DNA from: Bacteroidota bacterium
Lineage (GTDB): Bacteria; Bacteroidota; Bacteroidia; Flavobacteriales_D; Sanyastnellaceae
DNA: 48,751 bases
Assembly: GCA_027624855.1 (NCBI GenBank)
Contig: JAQBTQ010000018.1
Coordinates: 1-48,751, forward strand
Reading direction: 5' to 3'
Shown here: one piece after another, positions 34,761 through 44,971 of the stretch
Position numbering within the stretch: the stretch's first letter is position 1
How the letters are laid out: every line of letters starts with the position of its first letter
Translations under genes and position numbers: made by a program
Notes under the pieces: generated by a model
What the model was told of the DNA's origin: nothing
Databases searched by the model: none
What the model saw: the letters and a program-made list of their open reading frames with translations, nothing else

Positions 34761-37700
34761 ATGAATTTCTCGAAAATCCTTTCATCCTTCATCTTCCTTT
34801 TGGTTCTGACTTGTGTACCTGCACAGGCCCAGTCAACTGCTGAACAGGATCCAGATTGGTCCGTCTTGATGCAGGACGTTGATGCGAACCCCGCTGAAAT
34901 TCGGTCCTTTTTCGAATCCCGATGGGAGGGAAGAGAGCGAGTGAAAGGATCGGGCTATAAGCAGGTTGAGCGTTGGTTGCACTTGACTGACGGAAGGGTT
35001 GATGAGAATGACCACATGATTGGCAGTTCAGCCACGCTAGACGCTCATCGTGACATTCAACAATGGAGACAAGAAGGGCGTTCAATGAATGGCAATTGGC
35101 AGGTGTGCGGACCTACGTTAGATGACATTACGACGCGGGACGATATTCGTGGAGTCGGTCGAATGAACGCAATCGCATTCCATCCCAATGACCCTGCAAT
35201 CATCTTTGCAGGGGCGCCGGCTGGAGGTTTATGGAGGTCGTTTGATTCGGGATCTACTTGGGAAACCAACACCGATGATTTTCCCACCCTTGGTGTGAGT
35301 GCCATTGCTTTTTCACCTTCCAATCCAGAGGTCGTTTACATTGGAACAGGAGATCGCGATGCCTCTGATAGCCCGGGTATGGGGGTTATGAAATCCATCG
35401 ATGGAGGAGCTAGTTGGACCTTCGTGAACTCAGCCATAAGCGGTTTTGTCGTTGGTGCGTTGGCGGTTTATCCCACTGATGAGAATCAAGTCATTGCAGC
35501 TACGAGCAGTGGGATTTACAAAACGACAGATGGTGGCGAAACCTGGAACCAAGTTTCGAGCAACACCCAAAATTACAAGGACATCGCAGTGCACCCAATC
35601 AATCCTGACATCATCTATTGCACAGGCCAAGGGCGATTTTGGAGGAGCGAAGATGCAGGTGAAACGTGGGAATACATCAACGATGGCATTGTTCCGAGCA
35701 CTCGGATGGTCATAGCGGTGACACCAGCAGCTCCCGAAAATGTGTATGTCTTGTCAACGGGTACTTATGAATACAGGGCTTTCTATAAATCGGAAGACAC
35801 GGGTTTAAATTTTGTTGAAATGAGTGATAGCCCAAACATCATGGGTTGGAGCGCATCGGGAGAAGGTGAGGGAGGACAAGCGTGGTATGATTTATGCCTC
35901 GAGGCTGACCCCAATGTGGTTGATCGCGTTTATGCCGGTGGAATCCGAATGAAGCGCTCAGATGATGCGGGTGCCACTTGGATTGATATCCAGGACAGCT
36001 ATTTGCACGTGGATCAGCATGCCCTCGAAGTCAATCCGCACACCGAAGAAATTTGGCTGGCCAATGATGGAGGAATCTATCGCTTGGAGGACAGCAACCA
36101 ATGGCAAGACATGAGTCATGGGATTATCACCGGGGAGATTTATAAAATTGGGCAGAGTCCATTTTATGGCAATGGTGCAATGAATGGATACCAGGATAAC
36201 GGAACCTACCTATTCAACGGTGTTCAATGGCAACGAGGCAGTGGTGGAGATGGATTTGAATGCATTTTCGATCCAACCGACCCAGATTGGTTTTTTTCGA
36301 GTTCCCAATATGGTCGAATCTATCGAACTGGCCCGGGAATTCAGTCTCAAACAATCGTTGCAAATGGTGAGTTGGGCATAGACGAAGGAGGTGCATGGTC
36401 TACTCCGTTCACCGTTGCGCCGGAGAACCCTTCGACCATGTTCGTAGGTCTGCTGAATGTTTGGCGATCGACCAACGTTAAGCATGCGGACCGGGATAGC
36501 ATCGTTTGGGAAAAGATATCATCTGAATTAGGAGGTACCGATGCGAATACGATGCGAGTGGTTCATCGCCATCGCAACAACGAAAACATCCTATTGGCGA
36601 CAGAGGCAACTCGAAAGCTTTTTCGTTGTGACAATGCCCTGGCTGATGTGGATAGTGTAGCATGGTGGGACTTGTCTGAAAATCTGCCGTTGAGCGCGCA
36701 GCCAGTTCTGGCTATAGAAACGGTGGCGGGCGAAGACAGTACGGTCTACATATCGTTCAATTACAAAGTATGGAAGTCGGAAAATTTGGGCGAGAGCTGG
36801 ACAGAATTAGAAGGTGACTTGCCTGAGCTGCCCATTAACACCCTGGTTTATGATACAACCGGAACGGGTGGTTTGTATGCAGGCTCCGATATGGGAGTTT
36901 ATTACTGGAGCAATGCGGATAGTCTGTGGATGGATTTTTCCAATGGATTGCCACTGACAGTTCGCGTGACAGAACTTGAACTTTACCCTGGAAGTTCTGA
37001 GAATGATCCCCAACGCCTGCGAGCGGGAACGTACGGTCGAGGCATGTGGGAATCGGATGTGTACGGCGAGCCCGTTGGGTTTCCAGCCATTGCCTATCTA
37101 GACCCCACAAATGGCGAGACTTCTATTTATGGAAATGCGAATGTGCAGTTGACTTTTCGGCGGAATTTACTTCCCATTGCCATGGAGGGATTTGATGTTG
37201 GTGACATCGCTGTTACCAATGCAACTTTGACCAATTTGATTGAAAACGAAGGCGGATATGAGGTGACCGTAGTTCCAGAATCATTTGGACCCATCCAATT
37301 ATCCATTCCAGACGCCGTAGCAACGGAAGCCGGGGGATTTGAATTACCAAATCTCGGCTCGGACACGTTGCAATTGGTTTATCATCCGGTGCCGGATGCA
37401 TTTGGGCCTTGGGGCCCTGGAGGGGTGGGAAGCCAAAATGATTTATCGATTTGGCTGCGCGCTGACCAAGGCTTGTACGATGAAATGGGAGAGGAGATTG
37501 GGTTTGGTGAGTCTGTTTATGAATGGAGGGATGTTTTGTCAGGAAACTTTGTCTCTGCGTACCAAGAAGATGGAAATGCTAGACCACTTTCGACCATTGA
37601 TGGATTGAATGGACATCCCGCGCTGAAATTTGATGGTGAAAATGATTGTATTGTGGCGCCTGTTGTGGAAATGCGTCGAGATATTTCTGCATTCAGTGTG

Positions 37701-38864
37701 GTCAGAGGTGCAGAGACCGCATGGAATGACCACGGCTGGATTGCCAGTGCTCGGGATCGCAACGGATTCATACTGCATCCATGGAAAAATCAAAGTTCCT
37801 TCCAGTCCGTCGTCATCGATGATGAAGAAAACTATGCACAGGCGACTCCATTATGGATTGTCGATGCATCGCTGCCCCAATTTTATGGTGTCATTTATGA
37901 CCAATCGGACTGGGATCAGAATTTCTATACCATTGTGAACGATACGCGCTTGCCGTTTCCAGGTTCAAATATTGGTGCGCGAGATGAATCGGATTTTGTA
38001 GAAGTTCGATATGGTTGGGATTATGAGGAGCGATTTGGACAAGGATTCATTTCGGAACATTTCATTTATGGCAGACGCTTGTTTGAATCCCATCGAACGA
38101 TTATTTCGAATTATATCGCTGCTCGTTACGGCATTAACTTGGGAAATGTTCAGCATTATTTCCGGTCGTCGTACCCTTCAGACGTGGCTGGAATTGGAAT
38201 GGAAAGTGAATGGGATGCTCACGTCGATGCACAAGGAACAGGTCAGATTCGTATGAGTAGCCCTCAAGGCCTAGAAAATGGTGAATACCTATTTTGGGGA
38301 CATGACGGTGGTGCATTGGCTGTGGTTGAGGCATACCCTTTTCAGTCGCCTCGACTTGAACGCATTTGGGCTTGTGAAGAAGTGGGAGATGCCGGGCCGG
38401 TTACCTTCCGAGTCGTAGATGCGGGAGTTGCGGAATTGTTTGCGTCTTCTGCAATTGGGCTCATCGTTGCCGAAGGCGATCATTTCGACATTTCGAATCA
38501 ACCAGATTTCTATCCGCTACAGAATCAAGGCCAATATTGGAGTGTCGAAGTTGACTTACCCGAACACGGAGTTTTCACCATTGGATTCGATCCTGTGATG
38601 AAGGTTGAAGAGTCCTTAATCGACGGTGGACTCCTGCTGTATCCAAATCCCGCAAATGATTATTTCCGTTTGGAGTCAAAATTTGTCGACTTGAATGGTG
38701 CATTTTGCCGAGCCTTGGATGTTTCAGGCCGCGAGGTCCATTCGTGGAATTGGAGTCAGGGAAAATCAGAAACGGTAGATGTCAGTGATTGGCCCGTTGG
38801 GTTATACGTTGTCGAAATCAGCAAGAACAACCAGCGATTGTCATTGCCATTTTTAAAGCATTGA
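34761..38864 (+). CDS. T9SS-exported Asp-box (BNR/sortilin-like) protein with LamG-like domain
   Basis: This is a 1,367-residue protein with a signal peptide (1-23, ending AQAQ). Residues about 110-770 form one or two beta-propellers carrying six or more Asp-box motifs (SFDSGSTWE, SIDGGASWT, TTDGGETWN, SEDAGETWE, SDDAGATWI, SENLGESWT), as in sortilin/BNR glycosidase-like proteins. Residues about 890-1125 resemble a LamG-like/concanavalin fold (DLSIWLRADQGLYDE, LNGHPALKFDGEND). The last 75 residues are a T9SS type A sorting domain (LLYPNPANDYFRLES, LDVSGREV, WPVGLYVVEI). It is a surface-displayed or released protein, probably polymer-binding. No enzymatic residue set is evident. Confidence 0.9.
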   Translation: MNFSKILSSFIFLLVLTCVPAQAQSTAEQDPDWSVLMQDVDANPAEIRSFFESRWEGRERVKGSGYKQVERWLHLTDGRVDENDHMIGSSATLDAHRDIQQWRQEGRSMNGNWQVCGPTLDDITTRDDIRGVGRMNAIAFHPNDPAIIFAGAPAGGLWRSFDSGSTWETNTDDFPTLGVSAIAFSPSNPEVVYIGTGDRDASDSPGMGVMKSIDGGASWTFVNSAISGFVVGALAVYPTDENQVIAATSSGIYKTTDGGETWNQVSSNTQNYKDIAVHPINPDIIYCTGQGRFWRSEDAGETWEYINDGIVPSTRMVIAVTPAAPENVYVLSTGTYEYRAFYKSEDTGLNFVEMSDSPNIMGWSASGEGEGGQAWYDLCLEADPNVVDRVYAGGIRMKRSDDAGATWIDIQDSYLHVDQHALEVNPHTEEIWLANDGGIYRLEDSNQWQDMSHGIITGEIYKIGQSPFYGNGAMNGYQDNGTYLFNGVQWQRGSGGDGFECIFDPTDPDWFFSSSQYGRIYRTGPGIQSQTIVANGELGIDEGGAWSTPFTVAPENPSTMFVGLLNVWRSTNVKHADRDSIVWEKISSELGGTDANTMRVVHRHRNNENILLATEATRKLFRCDNALADVDSVAWWDLSENLPLSAQPVLAIETVAGEDSTVYISFNYKVWKSENLGESWTELEGDLPELPINTLVYDTTGTGGLYAGSDMGVYYWSNADSLWMDFSNGLPLTVRVTELELYPGSSENDPQRLRAGTYGRGMWESDVYGEPVGFPAIAYLDPTNGETSIYGNANVQLTFRRNLLPIAMEGFDVGDIAVTNATLTNLIENEGGYEVTVVPESFGPIQLSIPDAVATEAGGFELPNLGSDTLQLVYHPVPDAFGPWGPGGVGSQNDLSIWLRADQGLYDEMGEEIGFGESVYEWRDVLSGNFVSAYQEDGNARPLSTIDGLNGHPALKFDGENDCIVAPVVEMRRDISAFSVVRGAETAWNDHGWIASARDRNGFILHPWKNQSSFQSVVIDDEENYAQATPLWIVDASLPQFYGVIYDQSDWDQNFYTIVNDTRLPFPGSNIGARDESDFVEVRYGWDYEERFGQGFISEHFIYGRRLFESHRTIISNYIAARYGINLGNVQHYFRSSYPSDVAGIGMESEWDAHVDAQGTGQIRMSSPQGLENGEYLFWGHDGGALAVVEAYPFQSPRLERIWACEEVGDAGPVTFRVVDAGVAELFASSAIGLIVAEGDHFDISNQPDFYPLQNQGQYWSVEVDLPEHGVFTIGFDPVMKVEESLIDGGLLLYPNPANDYFRLESKFVDLNGAFCRALDVSGREVHSWNWSQGKSETVDVSDWPVGLYVVEISKNNQRLSLPFLKH

Positions 38865-38882
38865 TTCGCAGTTTCGCTTGCG

Positions 38883-39869
38883 CTACTGAATGATAATTCG
38901 TTGATGTCGATTGGCTTCTCCTTCTTTTTGAGATACGAGAAGGTAGGTGCCCGGAGCAACACTTGAACAGTTCCATGAAGCGGTTTGATTCGCCTGAATG
39001 AGCAATTCCTCAACACGAACTCCTCGGCTGTCATAGATTTGAACTGCGATTTCTGTGCCCCCTTCATTTGATAGCCAAACGTGAGACTGTGCAGGATTTG
39101 GAAAACAATGAATCCCCATTGAAAGGGTCGGATCAGTTACAGCGTTCGTTATGGGTCCAAATCGGTAAACAGTTCCTTCCGCTGGAATTCCATCAAGCAT
39201 GGATCCGTTGTAATACCATGCATAAAAATCATCACTTACCGTCCAAGTTGGATCAGCAGGCGCTCCACTAGCCGTGTAAAATAAACCGTCATAGTAGTCG
39301 TAGTCAAAATCCAAGATGATGCCAGAGGTCAAAAAATCCGTGTCCGGTAACCCTTTGCTAATGGTGTTGGGTCCGAAACGATATTCGATGATGTTGTCCG
39401 TTTCGTAGAGCCAAGTTTGAAAGTTGAGCCTGAGTGTGGTGCTGCCTTGGTTGCTTATTTCTTCATACAACCCGACTTCATTCCATTCAACCTTGAGGAT
39501 GCGATTCGGGGCTTCTCCGGTTACTTGATATTGGATTAGACTGAACTCTTCCGCTTCCACCGCTCCTATATCCATGACATCCAAACTGATTGGCCAAAGA
39601 ATGTCCAGCAAGCCAGCGCTACTCATCCCCATCAGCATTTCACCAGTTCCAGAAAGGAGCAGCATACTCATCGGCTCTCCGCCTCCGACAGTGAACTCAA
39701 AAGGCAAGGGGATTTCAACTTCGGGGTCATCCCAACCGACTTCAATCTCTAGTGATTGTGGATCATCTAGAGGAATGTAATATTCATTCAATACAGAAGC
39801 TTCATATGGAAATTGAGCATGAGCAGCTCCAACGAAGAGGAGCATGAATAGGGATATAAGGATTCGCAT
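38883..39869 (-). CDS. T9SS-exported protein of unknown function
   Basis: This is a 328-residue protein with a signal peptide (MRILISLFMLLFVGAAHAQ). The mature portion is a single acidic beta-rich domain (about 20-255) with no motif I can name. The C-terminal sorting domain begins at IHCFPNPAQSHVWL and continues through IYDSRGVRVEEL and SVAPGTYLLVSQKE. It converges with the Asp-box protein, 18 bp apart, and is downstream of the LOG-family gene by 18 bp on the same strand. Its substrate or partner is unknown. Confidence 0.85.
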   Translation of the reverse strand: MRILISLFMLLFVGAAHAQFPYEASVLNEYYIPLDDPQSLEIEVGWDDPEVEIPLPFEFTVGGGEPMSMLLLSGTGEMLMGMSSAGLLDILWPISLDVMDIGAVEAEEFSLIQYQVTGEAPNRILKVEWNEVGLYEEISNQGSTTLRLNFQTWLYETDNIIEYRFGPNTISKGLPDTDFLTSGIILDFDYDYYDGLFYTASGAPADPTWTVSDDFYAWYYNGSMLDGIPAEGTVYRFGPITNAVTDPTLSMGIHCFPNPAQSHVWLSNEGGTEIAVQIYDSRGVRVEELLIQANQTASWNCSSVAPGTYLLVSQKEGEANRHQRIIIQ

Positions 39870-39887
39870 GCAGAAAAGATTTTGAGG

Positions 39888-40577
39888 TCAGAAGTTAGGT
39901 CTCAGGAGGGACTTGGCGTAGAAACCATCGATGACTTGAACCACTTCCTCTGGCGTGTCTACAACGTGAAATAAATCAGGGTCTCCAGGGCTGATGGTTC
40001 GGTATTTGTCGGATAGCGTGGTTTTCATCCAATCAACGAGGCCAGCCCAAAATTTTGAATCATATAAAATGATGGGTACAGGCTCAACTTTTGCAGTCTG
40101 GACCAAGGTCAAGGCCTCGAACAATTCATCCAATGTTCCAAAACCTCCTGGCATCACGACAAAACCTTGAGAGTACTTGACAAACATGACCTTTCGGACA
40201 AAGAAGTAGTCGAAATCGATGCTCTTATCTGGATCGATGTATGGATTGTTATGTTGCTCAAAAGGGAGTTCAATATTGAGGCCAACCGATGTTCCTCCCA
40301 CGTCATGCGCTCCACGATTCCCAGCTTCCATGACGCCAGGTCCACCTCCAGTGATAACGCCATATCCTCTTTCGCTTAATTGTTTGGCGACTTCACGGGC
40401 CTCATTGTACACCACAGAGTCTTCTGCCATGCGGGCCGAACCGTAGATGCTGATGCAAGGGCCAATTCGTTGCAAGGTTTCGAACCCTTGAACAAATTCC
40501 CCCATGATCTTAAAGATGGACCAACTGTCGTTGGTTTTAATTTCGTTCCAATCTCTCTGCTTAAATCCTTTCTTCAT
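39888..40577 (-). CDS. LOG-family protein (cytokinin phosphoribohydrolase-like)
   Basis: This is a 229-residue protein with the lysine-decarboxylase-like Rossmann fold of the LOG family. Signatures are YGVITGGGPGVMEAGNRGA (residues about 77-95) and the catalytic PGGFGTLDELFEAL (about 138-151). LOG enzymes cleave ribose 5'-phosphate from nucleotide monophosphates; older annotation calls them lysine decarboxylases. In bacteria they probably act in nucleotide salvage or clean-up. It follows uvrA by nine bases on the same strand and is probably in the same transcript. Confidence 0.92.
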   Translation of the reverse strand: MKKGFKQRDWNEIKTNDSWSIFKIMGEFVQGFETLQRIGPCISIYGSARMAEDSVVYNEAREVAKQLSERGYGVITGGGPGVMEAGNRGAHDVGGTSVGLNIELPFEQHNNPYIDPDKSIDFDYFFVRKVMFVKYSQGFVVMPGGFGTLDELFEALTLVQTAKVEPVPIILYDSKFWAGLVDWMKTTLSDKYRTISPGDPDLFHVVDTPEEVVQVIDGFYAKSLLRPNF

Positions 40578-40586
40578 AATTCAATT

Positions 40587-43439
40587 TTACACGCCTAAAA
40601 TACCGCGTAAAAATGGACCGGTCGAACTCTGTGGATTTTTAGCAACTTCTTCCGGCGTTCCTTCCGCAACAATTTCTCCTCCTCGCATGCCGCCTTGTGG
40701 CCCCAGATCGATGAGGTAATCGGCCACTTTCAAGACGTCCAAGTTGTGTTCAATGACCAATACCGTATTTCCGTGATCGACGAGTCGTTGCAGGACATTG
40801 ATCAACATCTGTATATCTTGAAAATGAAGACCAGTTGTGGGTTCGTCCAGGAGATAGAGGGTTTGTCCAGTATTGACTTTAGCCAATTCTGCCGCCAATT
40901 TTATGCGCTGGGCTTCTCCACCAGAGAGGGTGGTCGATTGTTGTCCCAACGTGATATAACCGAGTCCAACATCCTTGAGGGTCTTAATGATCCTTTTCAA
41001 CTTCGGAAATGAATCAAAAAATTCGAGTGATTCATCCACCGTCATCTGCAAGACATCTGCAATTGATTTGCCGCGGTAGCGGACCTCTAGTGTTTCGCGG
41101 TTGTAGCGTTTGCCATTGCAAGTTTCGCATGTAACGTGAACGTCAGGCAAGAAATTCATTTCGATGGTTTTGACGCCAGCTCCTTTACATTCTTCGCATC
41201 GACCACCAGCGACATTGAAGCTGAATCTCCCGGGTTTATATCCACGAATCGCCGCTTCTGGTAGTTTTGTAAAAAGGGATCGAATTTCATTGAAAATCCC
41301 GGTATATGTAGCAGGATTGGATCGAGGTGTACGGCCTATCGGACTCTGGTTGATGGCAATGATTTTATCCAGGTGTTCCAATCCTTTTAATGACTTGAAA
41401 GGGAGGGGGCTTTGGGTTTCCTCGTAATAGTGGTTGTGGAGAGCCGGGTAAAGGGTTTGATTGACCAAGCTACTCTTCCCGCTTCCACTAATTCCACTCA
41501 CACAGGTGAATGAACCCAAAGGAATGGTCAAGTCCACATCGGATAAATTGTGTCCTGTTGCACCCACCAATTTCAATTTCTTGCTTCTTCCTAGTTTTCT
41601 TCGATTGGGGATGGGAATGCTCTTTGAACCATTCAAATACTGAGCTGTGGTTCCTTTTAGCTCGAGATGTTCGGAGGGTGATCCCTCTGCGACAATGTAA
41701 CCACCATGGATTCCGGCACCTGGACCGATGTCGATGAGGTGGTCGGCTTGCATCATCATTTCTTCATCGTGTTCAATAACAATGACCGAATTCCCGGCAT
41801 CCCTTAACGCCTTCAAACTGTTTATGAGACGCTCGTTGTCCTGTTGATGCAGTCCAATGCTCGGTTCATCCAAGATGTACAGTACTTCAGTGAGTCGGCT
41901 GCCAATTTGCGTGGCCAGTCTTATCCGCTGCGCTTCTCCTCCCGAAAGCGTTCGCGAGGAACGGTCCAAAGCGAGGTAATCCAAGCCGACTTCAACCAAA
42001 AATCCCAATCGAGCTCGGATCTCTTTGAGAGGTTCTTTTAGAATGGTACGTTGACGATCGGTCAATTCACCATCGAGTTCATCGAACCATTGTGCGAGCG
42101 TATTCAAATCCCATTTTCCCAGCTCTGCAATGTTCTGCCCTGCCAATCGAAATTGAAGACTGATTGGTTTAAGTCTTGTGCCATCGCAAGAAGGGCAGGA
42201 TTTCTTTTTCATGAACCGTTTTGCCCATCGCCTCAATGGAATCGAGCTGCTGCGCTCTGCGGCAGATTCAATTGTAGCGATGACGCCTTCCCAATTGGCA
42301 TGATGACCTCGTGTGTTCGCTTTGCCTGGAATCCAGATGGGTTCTTTTGAACCGTAGAGAATTTCACTGAGGACTTCTGGGCTGAGGTCTTTGATCGGGG
42401 TTTTGAGGGCGTCACCTGATGCAGTCAAAATGGCTTGGATGATTTCTGTGGTCCGACTGCCTTTGATTTCACCCAGTGGTTCGATGCCGCCTTTCTGAAT
42501 GCTTTTCGTGTCATCGGGGATGATCAACTCAATTTCAGCTTCTGCAACTTCACCCAGGCCATTGCATTGCGCGCAAGCTCCATATGGTGAATTGAATGAG
42601 AATAGATTGGGCTCTGGGTTTGGATAGGCTTCTCCGGTCGTCGGACACATCAGGTTTCGGCTAAAGTGCCTGAGGTTCTTCGAATCTTGTTGGAAAACGC
42701 TCATGTTCCCCTTGCCCAGATTGAGTGCAGTTTTGATCGAACGCAATAAGCGCTCTTCGTCATCCAGTCGCACTTCAAGGCGATCGATGACCACTTCAAT
42801 GTCATGGACTTTGTATCGGTCCAATTTCATACCGGGTTCAATCTCTATCAATGCTCCATCAACGCGAGCCCTTAAATACCCTTGTTTTGAAATGGATTCG
42901 AACAACTCGCGGTAGTGACCTTTTCGTCCTCTTACAAGCGGCGCTAGAAGGTGAATCCGCTCTCCATGAAAGGATTCCAGGATGCGTTCTAGTATTTCTT
43001 CATCGGTAAAACGAACCATCGCTTCGCCCGTCTGCATGCTAAATGCATCGGCGGCTCTTGCGAAAACCAACCTCAAAAAATCATGAACTTCAGTGATGGT
43101 TCCAACAGTCGAGCGGGGATTTTTTGAGATTGTTTTTTGTTCGATGCTAATGACAGGGCTCAACCCAGTGATCTGCTCAACTTTTGGACGTTCAAGTCCA
43201 CCCAAAAATTGCCTCGCATAAGCAGAAAAGGTTTCTAGATAGCGTCGTTGCCCTTCAGCATAAAGGGTGTCAAAAGCCAAACTGGACTTTCCACTTCCAC
43301 TGACACCGGTGATGACGACTAACCGATTGCGTGGAATGGATAGTGAGACATTTTTTAGGTTGTGCTCATGGGCTCCGACAATGGTAATTTGCTCATCATC
43401 GAGTTGTTTTGATTGTGACAAAACCTTTGTAGCTGGCAT
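40587..43439 (-). CDS. uvrA: UvrABC excinuclease subunit A
   Basis: This is a 950-residue protein, the usual length. UvrA scans DNA for bulky lesions and hands them to UvrB. It has two ABC ATPase modules. The first Walker A is GVSGSGKSS (45-53) and the second is GISGSGKSS (about 650). Both signature motifs are intact (TLSGGEAQRIRLA and TLSGGEAQRIKLA). The main zinc site in the second module is complete (CEECKGAG, CETCNGKR). The first zinc site has CPTTG where a C-x-x-C pair would be expected, followed by CAQCNGLG, so one ligand is missing. This loss may be normal in Bacteroidota. ATP-binding residues are intact, so it should be functional. Confidence 0.97.
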   Translation of the reverse strand: MPATKVLSQSKQLDDEQITIVGAHEHNLKNVSLSIPRNRLVVITGVSGSGKSSLAFDTLYAEGQRRYLETFSAYARQFLGGLERPKVEQITGLSPVISIEQKTISKNPRSTVGTITEVHDFLRLVFARAADAFSMQTGEAMVRFTDEEILERILESFHGERIHLLAPLVRGRKGHYRELFESISKQGYLRARVDGALIEIEPGMKLDRYKVHDIEVVIDRLEVRLDDEERLLRSIKTALNLGKGNMSVFQQDSKNLRHFSRNLMCPTTGEAYPNPEPNLFSFNSPYGACAQCNGLGEVAEAEIELIIPDDTKSIQKGGIEPLGEIKGSRTTEIIQAILTASGDALKTPIKDLSPEVLSEILYGSKEPIWIPGKANTRGHHANWEGVIATIESAAERSSSIPLRRWAKRFMKKKSCPSCDGTRLKPISLQFRLAGQNIAELGKWDLNTLAQWFDELDGELTDRQRTILKEPLKEIRARLGFLVEVGLDYLALDRSSRTLSGGEAQRIRLATQIGSRLTEVLYILDEPSIGLHQQDNERLINSLKALRDAGNSVIVIEHDEEMMMQADHLIDIGPGAGIHGGYIVAEGSPSEHLELKGTTAQYLNGSKSIPIPNRRKLGRSKKLKLVGATGHNLSDVDLTIPLGSFTCVSGISGSGKSSLVNQTLYPALHNHYYEETQSPLPFKSLKGLEHLDKIIAINQSPIGRTPRSNPATYTGIFNEIRSLFTKLPEAAIRGYKPGRFSFNVAGGRCEECKGAGVKTIEMNFLPDVHVTCETCNGKRYNRETLEVRYRGKSIADVLQMTVDESLEFFDSFPKLKRIIKTLKDVGLGYITLGQQSTTLSGGEAQRIKLAAELAKVNTGQTLYLLDEPTTGLHFQDIQMLINVLQRLVDHGNTVLVIEHNLDVLKVADYLIDLGPQGGMRGGEIVAEGTPEEVAKNPQSSTGPFLRGILGV

Positions 43440-43486
43440 GAGAAGTCAACAATGACGAGAGGTGAGAGTTCAATGATTGAATGGAA

Positions 43487-44971
43487 TTAATCCATCAAGG
43501 GAGGCGTTGGTTCGAGCTTTGCGATTTTAAAGCCGATGGCCGCAATGACCATGGTCATGATTGGACTGATCCAATTAAAAACACAATAAGGCAAATAAGT
43601 CAACGTGCTTATCCCCAAAATTCCACTTTGCGCCACGCCACAGGTGTTCCACGGTATGAGAACACTCGTAACTGTTCCCGAATCTTCAAGCGTTCGACTG
43701 AGGTTTTCAGGTGCGAGCCCTCTGGATTGATAGGCGTCCTTCAACATGTTGCCAGGGACGACAATCGCAAGGTATTGGTCGGATGCAAGAACGTTGAAGG
43801 CAATGCATGTGCCAACCGTCCGCGATACCAATCCAAAGGTGGATTGAACGCCCTGCAAAATCGCTCCTGTGATGCGCTGAAGCATTCCTGTGGCTTGCAT
43901 GGCCGCACCAAAGACCATTGCGCAAAGAATCAACCATACGGTATTGAGCATGCCCGACATTCCCTTTGCCTTGAGCAGCTCATTTGCCATTTCATTCGAT
44001 GAAGCGATCGAGCTATCCAATGCCATAGAGTGGATAGCAGCTTTGAATGATGCCAAAGCATAACTTCCTTCGTTCGTCATGTTCGCGACTTCTCGCACAA
44101 TTTCTGGTTGAAAGACAATGGCTGTGATAGCGCCAAGCACTGTACCAATCATCAGGGCAGCCACTGCTGGTACTTTCTTTGCTATGAGAACTATTACTGC
44201 TACTGGGGCCAAAAATAATCCCGCATGTATGTTGAATTCAGTGAACACCGCTTCGCCAAATTCTTGTGCAAACGAGCTTGAAAATCCATCTTGTGCCGCT
44301 CCGCCTGCAAATCCCACGACCAAAAACACCAATAGTGCGATGACCAAACTTGGGACTGTGGTCAATGTCATGTAACGGATATGCCGGAATAATTCCGTTC
44401 CACCTACGGCTGCGGCGATGTTTGTGGTATCACTTAATGGAGACATTTTGTCTCCGAAATAAGCGCCAGAAATGATGGCTCCGGCAACCCACCCTTCATT
44501 CAATCCCAACGCCGAACCAATGCCGACCAATGCCACACCAACTGTACCGATGGTTCCCCAAGAACTTCCTGTTGCCAGCGATAGAACGCCACAGATAATG
44601 CACGCTGCGAACAGGAAAATTTCAGGTTCTAATACTTGTAGGCCATAATGGATAAATGCTGGAATGATTCCAGCAATGAGCCATGTTCCCGACAAGGCTC
44701 CAATCATGAGAAGGATGAGTATGGCTTCGGTCGTTTGGGAAACAGAACCTGCAATTGCATTGCTAATCTCAGACCATCTTGTACCTCTTGCCATTCCGAG
44801 GGCTGCGGCAATCATCGCTGCGAGCAACATGGCTATTTGATTGGCACCGTACGAGCTATCCTCCCCAAATGCCAAAACATCCGCAGCGAGCAAGGCCATA
44901 AGTACCCCGACTGGAATGAGTGAAACCCCTAATGAGGGTAGGGCAGTTTTGGAGGATGAATTGGAGATCAT
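43487..44971 (-). CDS. NhaC-family Na+/H+ antiporter
   Basis: This is a 494-residue polytopic membrane protein with about 11-12 hydrophobic segments. The pattern SLATGSSWGTIGTVGVALVG and GAYFGDKMSPLSDTTNIAAA is the signature of the NhaC family, which exchanges Na+ for H+ or, in malate-lactate relatives, couples dicarboxylates to Na+. Later motifs are SDQYLAIVVPGNML and SGTVTSVLIPWNTCG. Its ATG overlaps the yajC stop by four bases, so it is translated in the yajC operon. Substrate specificity cannot be fixed from sequence alone. Confidence 0.9.
   Translation of the reverse strand: MISNSSSKTALPSLGVSLIPVGVLMALLAADVLAFGEDSSYGANQIAMLLAAMIAAALGMARGTRWSEISNAIAGSVSQTTEAILILLMIGALSGTWLIAGIIPAFIHYGLQVLEPEIFLFAACIICGVLSLATGSSWGTIGTVGVALVGIGSALGLNEGWVAGAIISGAYFGDKMSPLSDTTNIAAAVGGTELFRHIRYMTLTTVPSLVIALLVFLVVGFAGGAAQDGFSSSFAQEFGEAVFTEFNIHAGLFLAPVAVIVLIAKKVPAVAALMIGTVLGAITAIVFQPEIVREVANMTNEGSYALASFKAAIHSMALDSSIASSNEMANELLKAKGMSGMLNTVWLILCAMVFGAAMQATGMLQRITGAILQGVQSTFGLVSRTVGTCIAFNVLASDQYLAIVVPGNMLKDAYQSRGLAPENLSRTLEDSGTVTSVLIPWNTCGVAQSGILGISTLTYLPYCVFNWISPIMTMVIAAIGFKIAKLEPTPPLMD

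Noticed and set aside
38830-38882. Imperfect hairpin between the convergent stops near 38864
   Set aside because: Only short interrupted stems and no T-run on either strand, so not called as a terminator.
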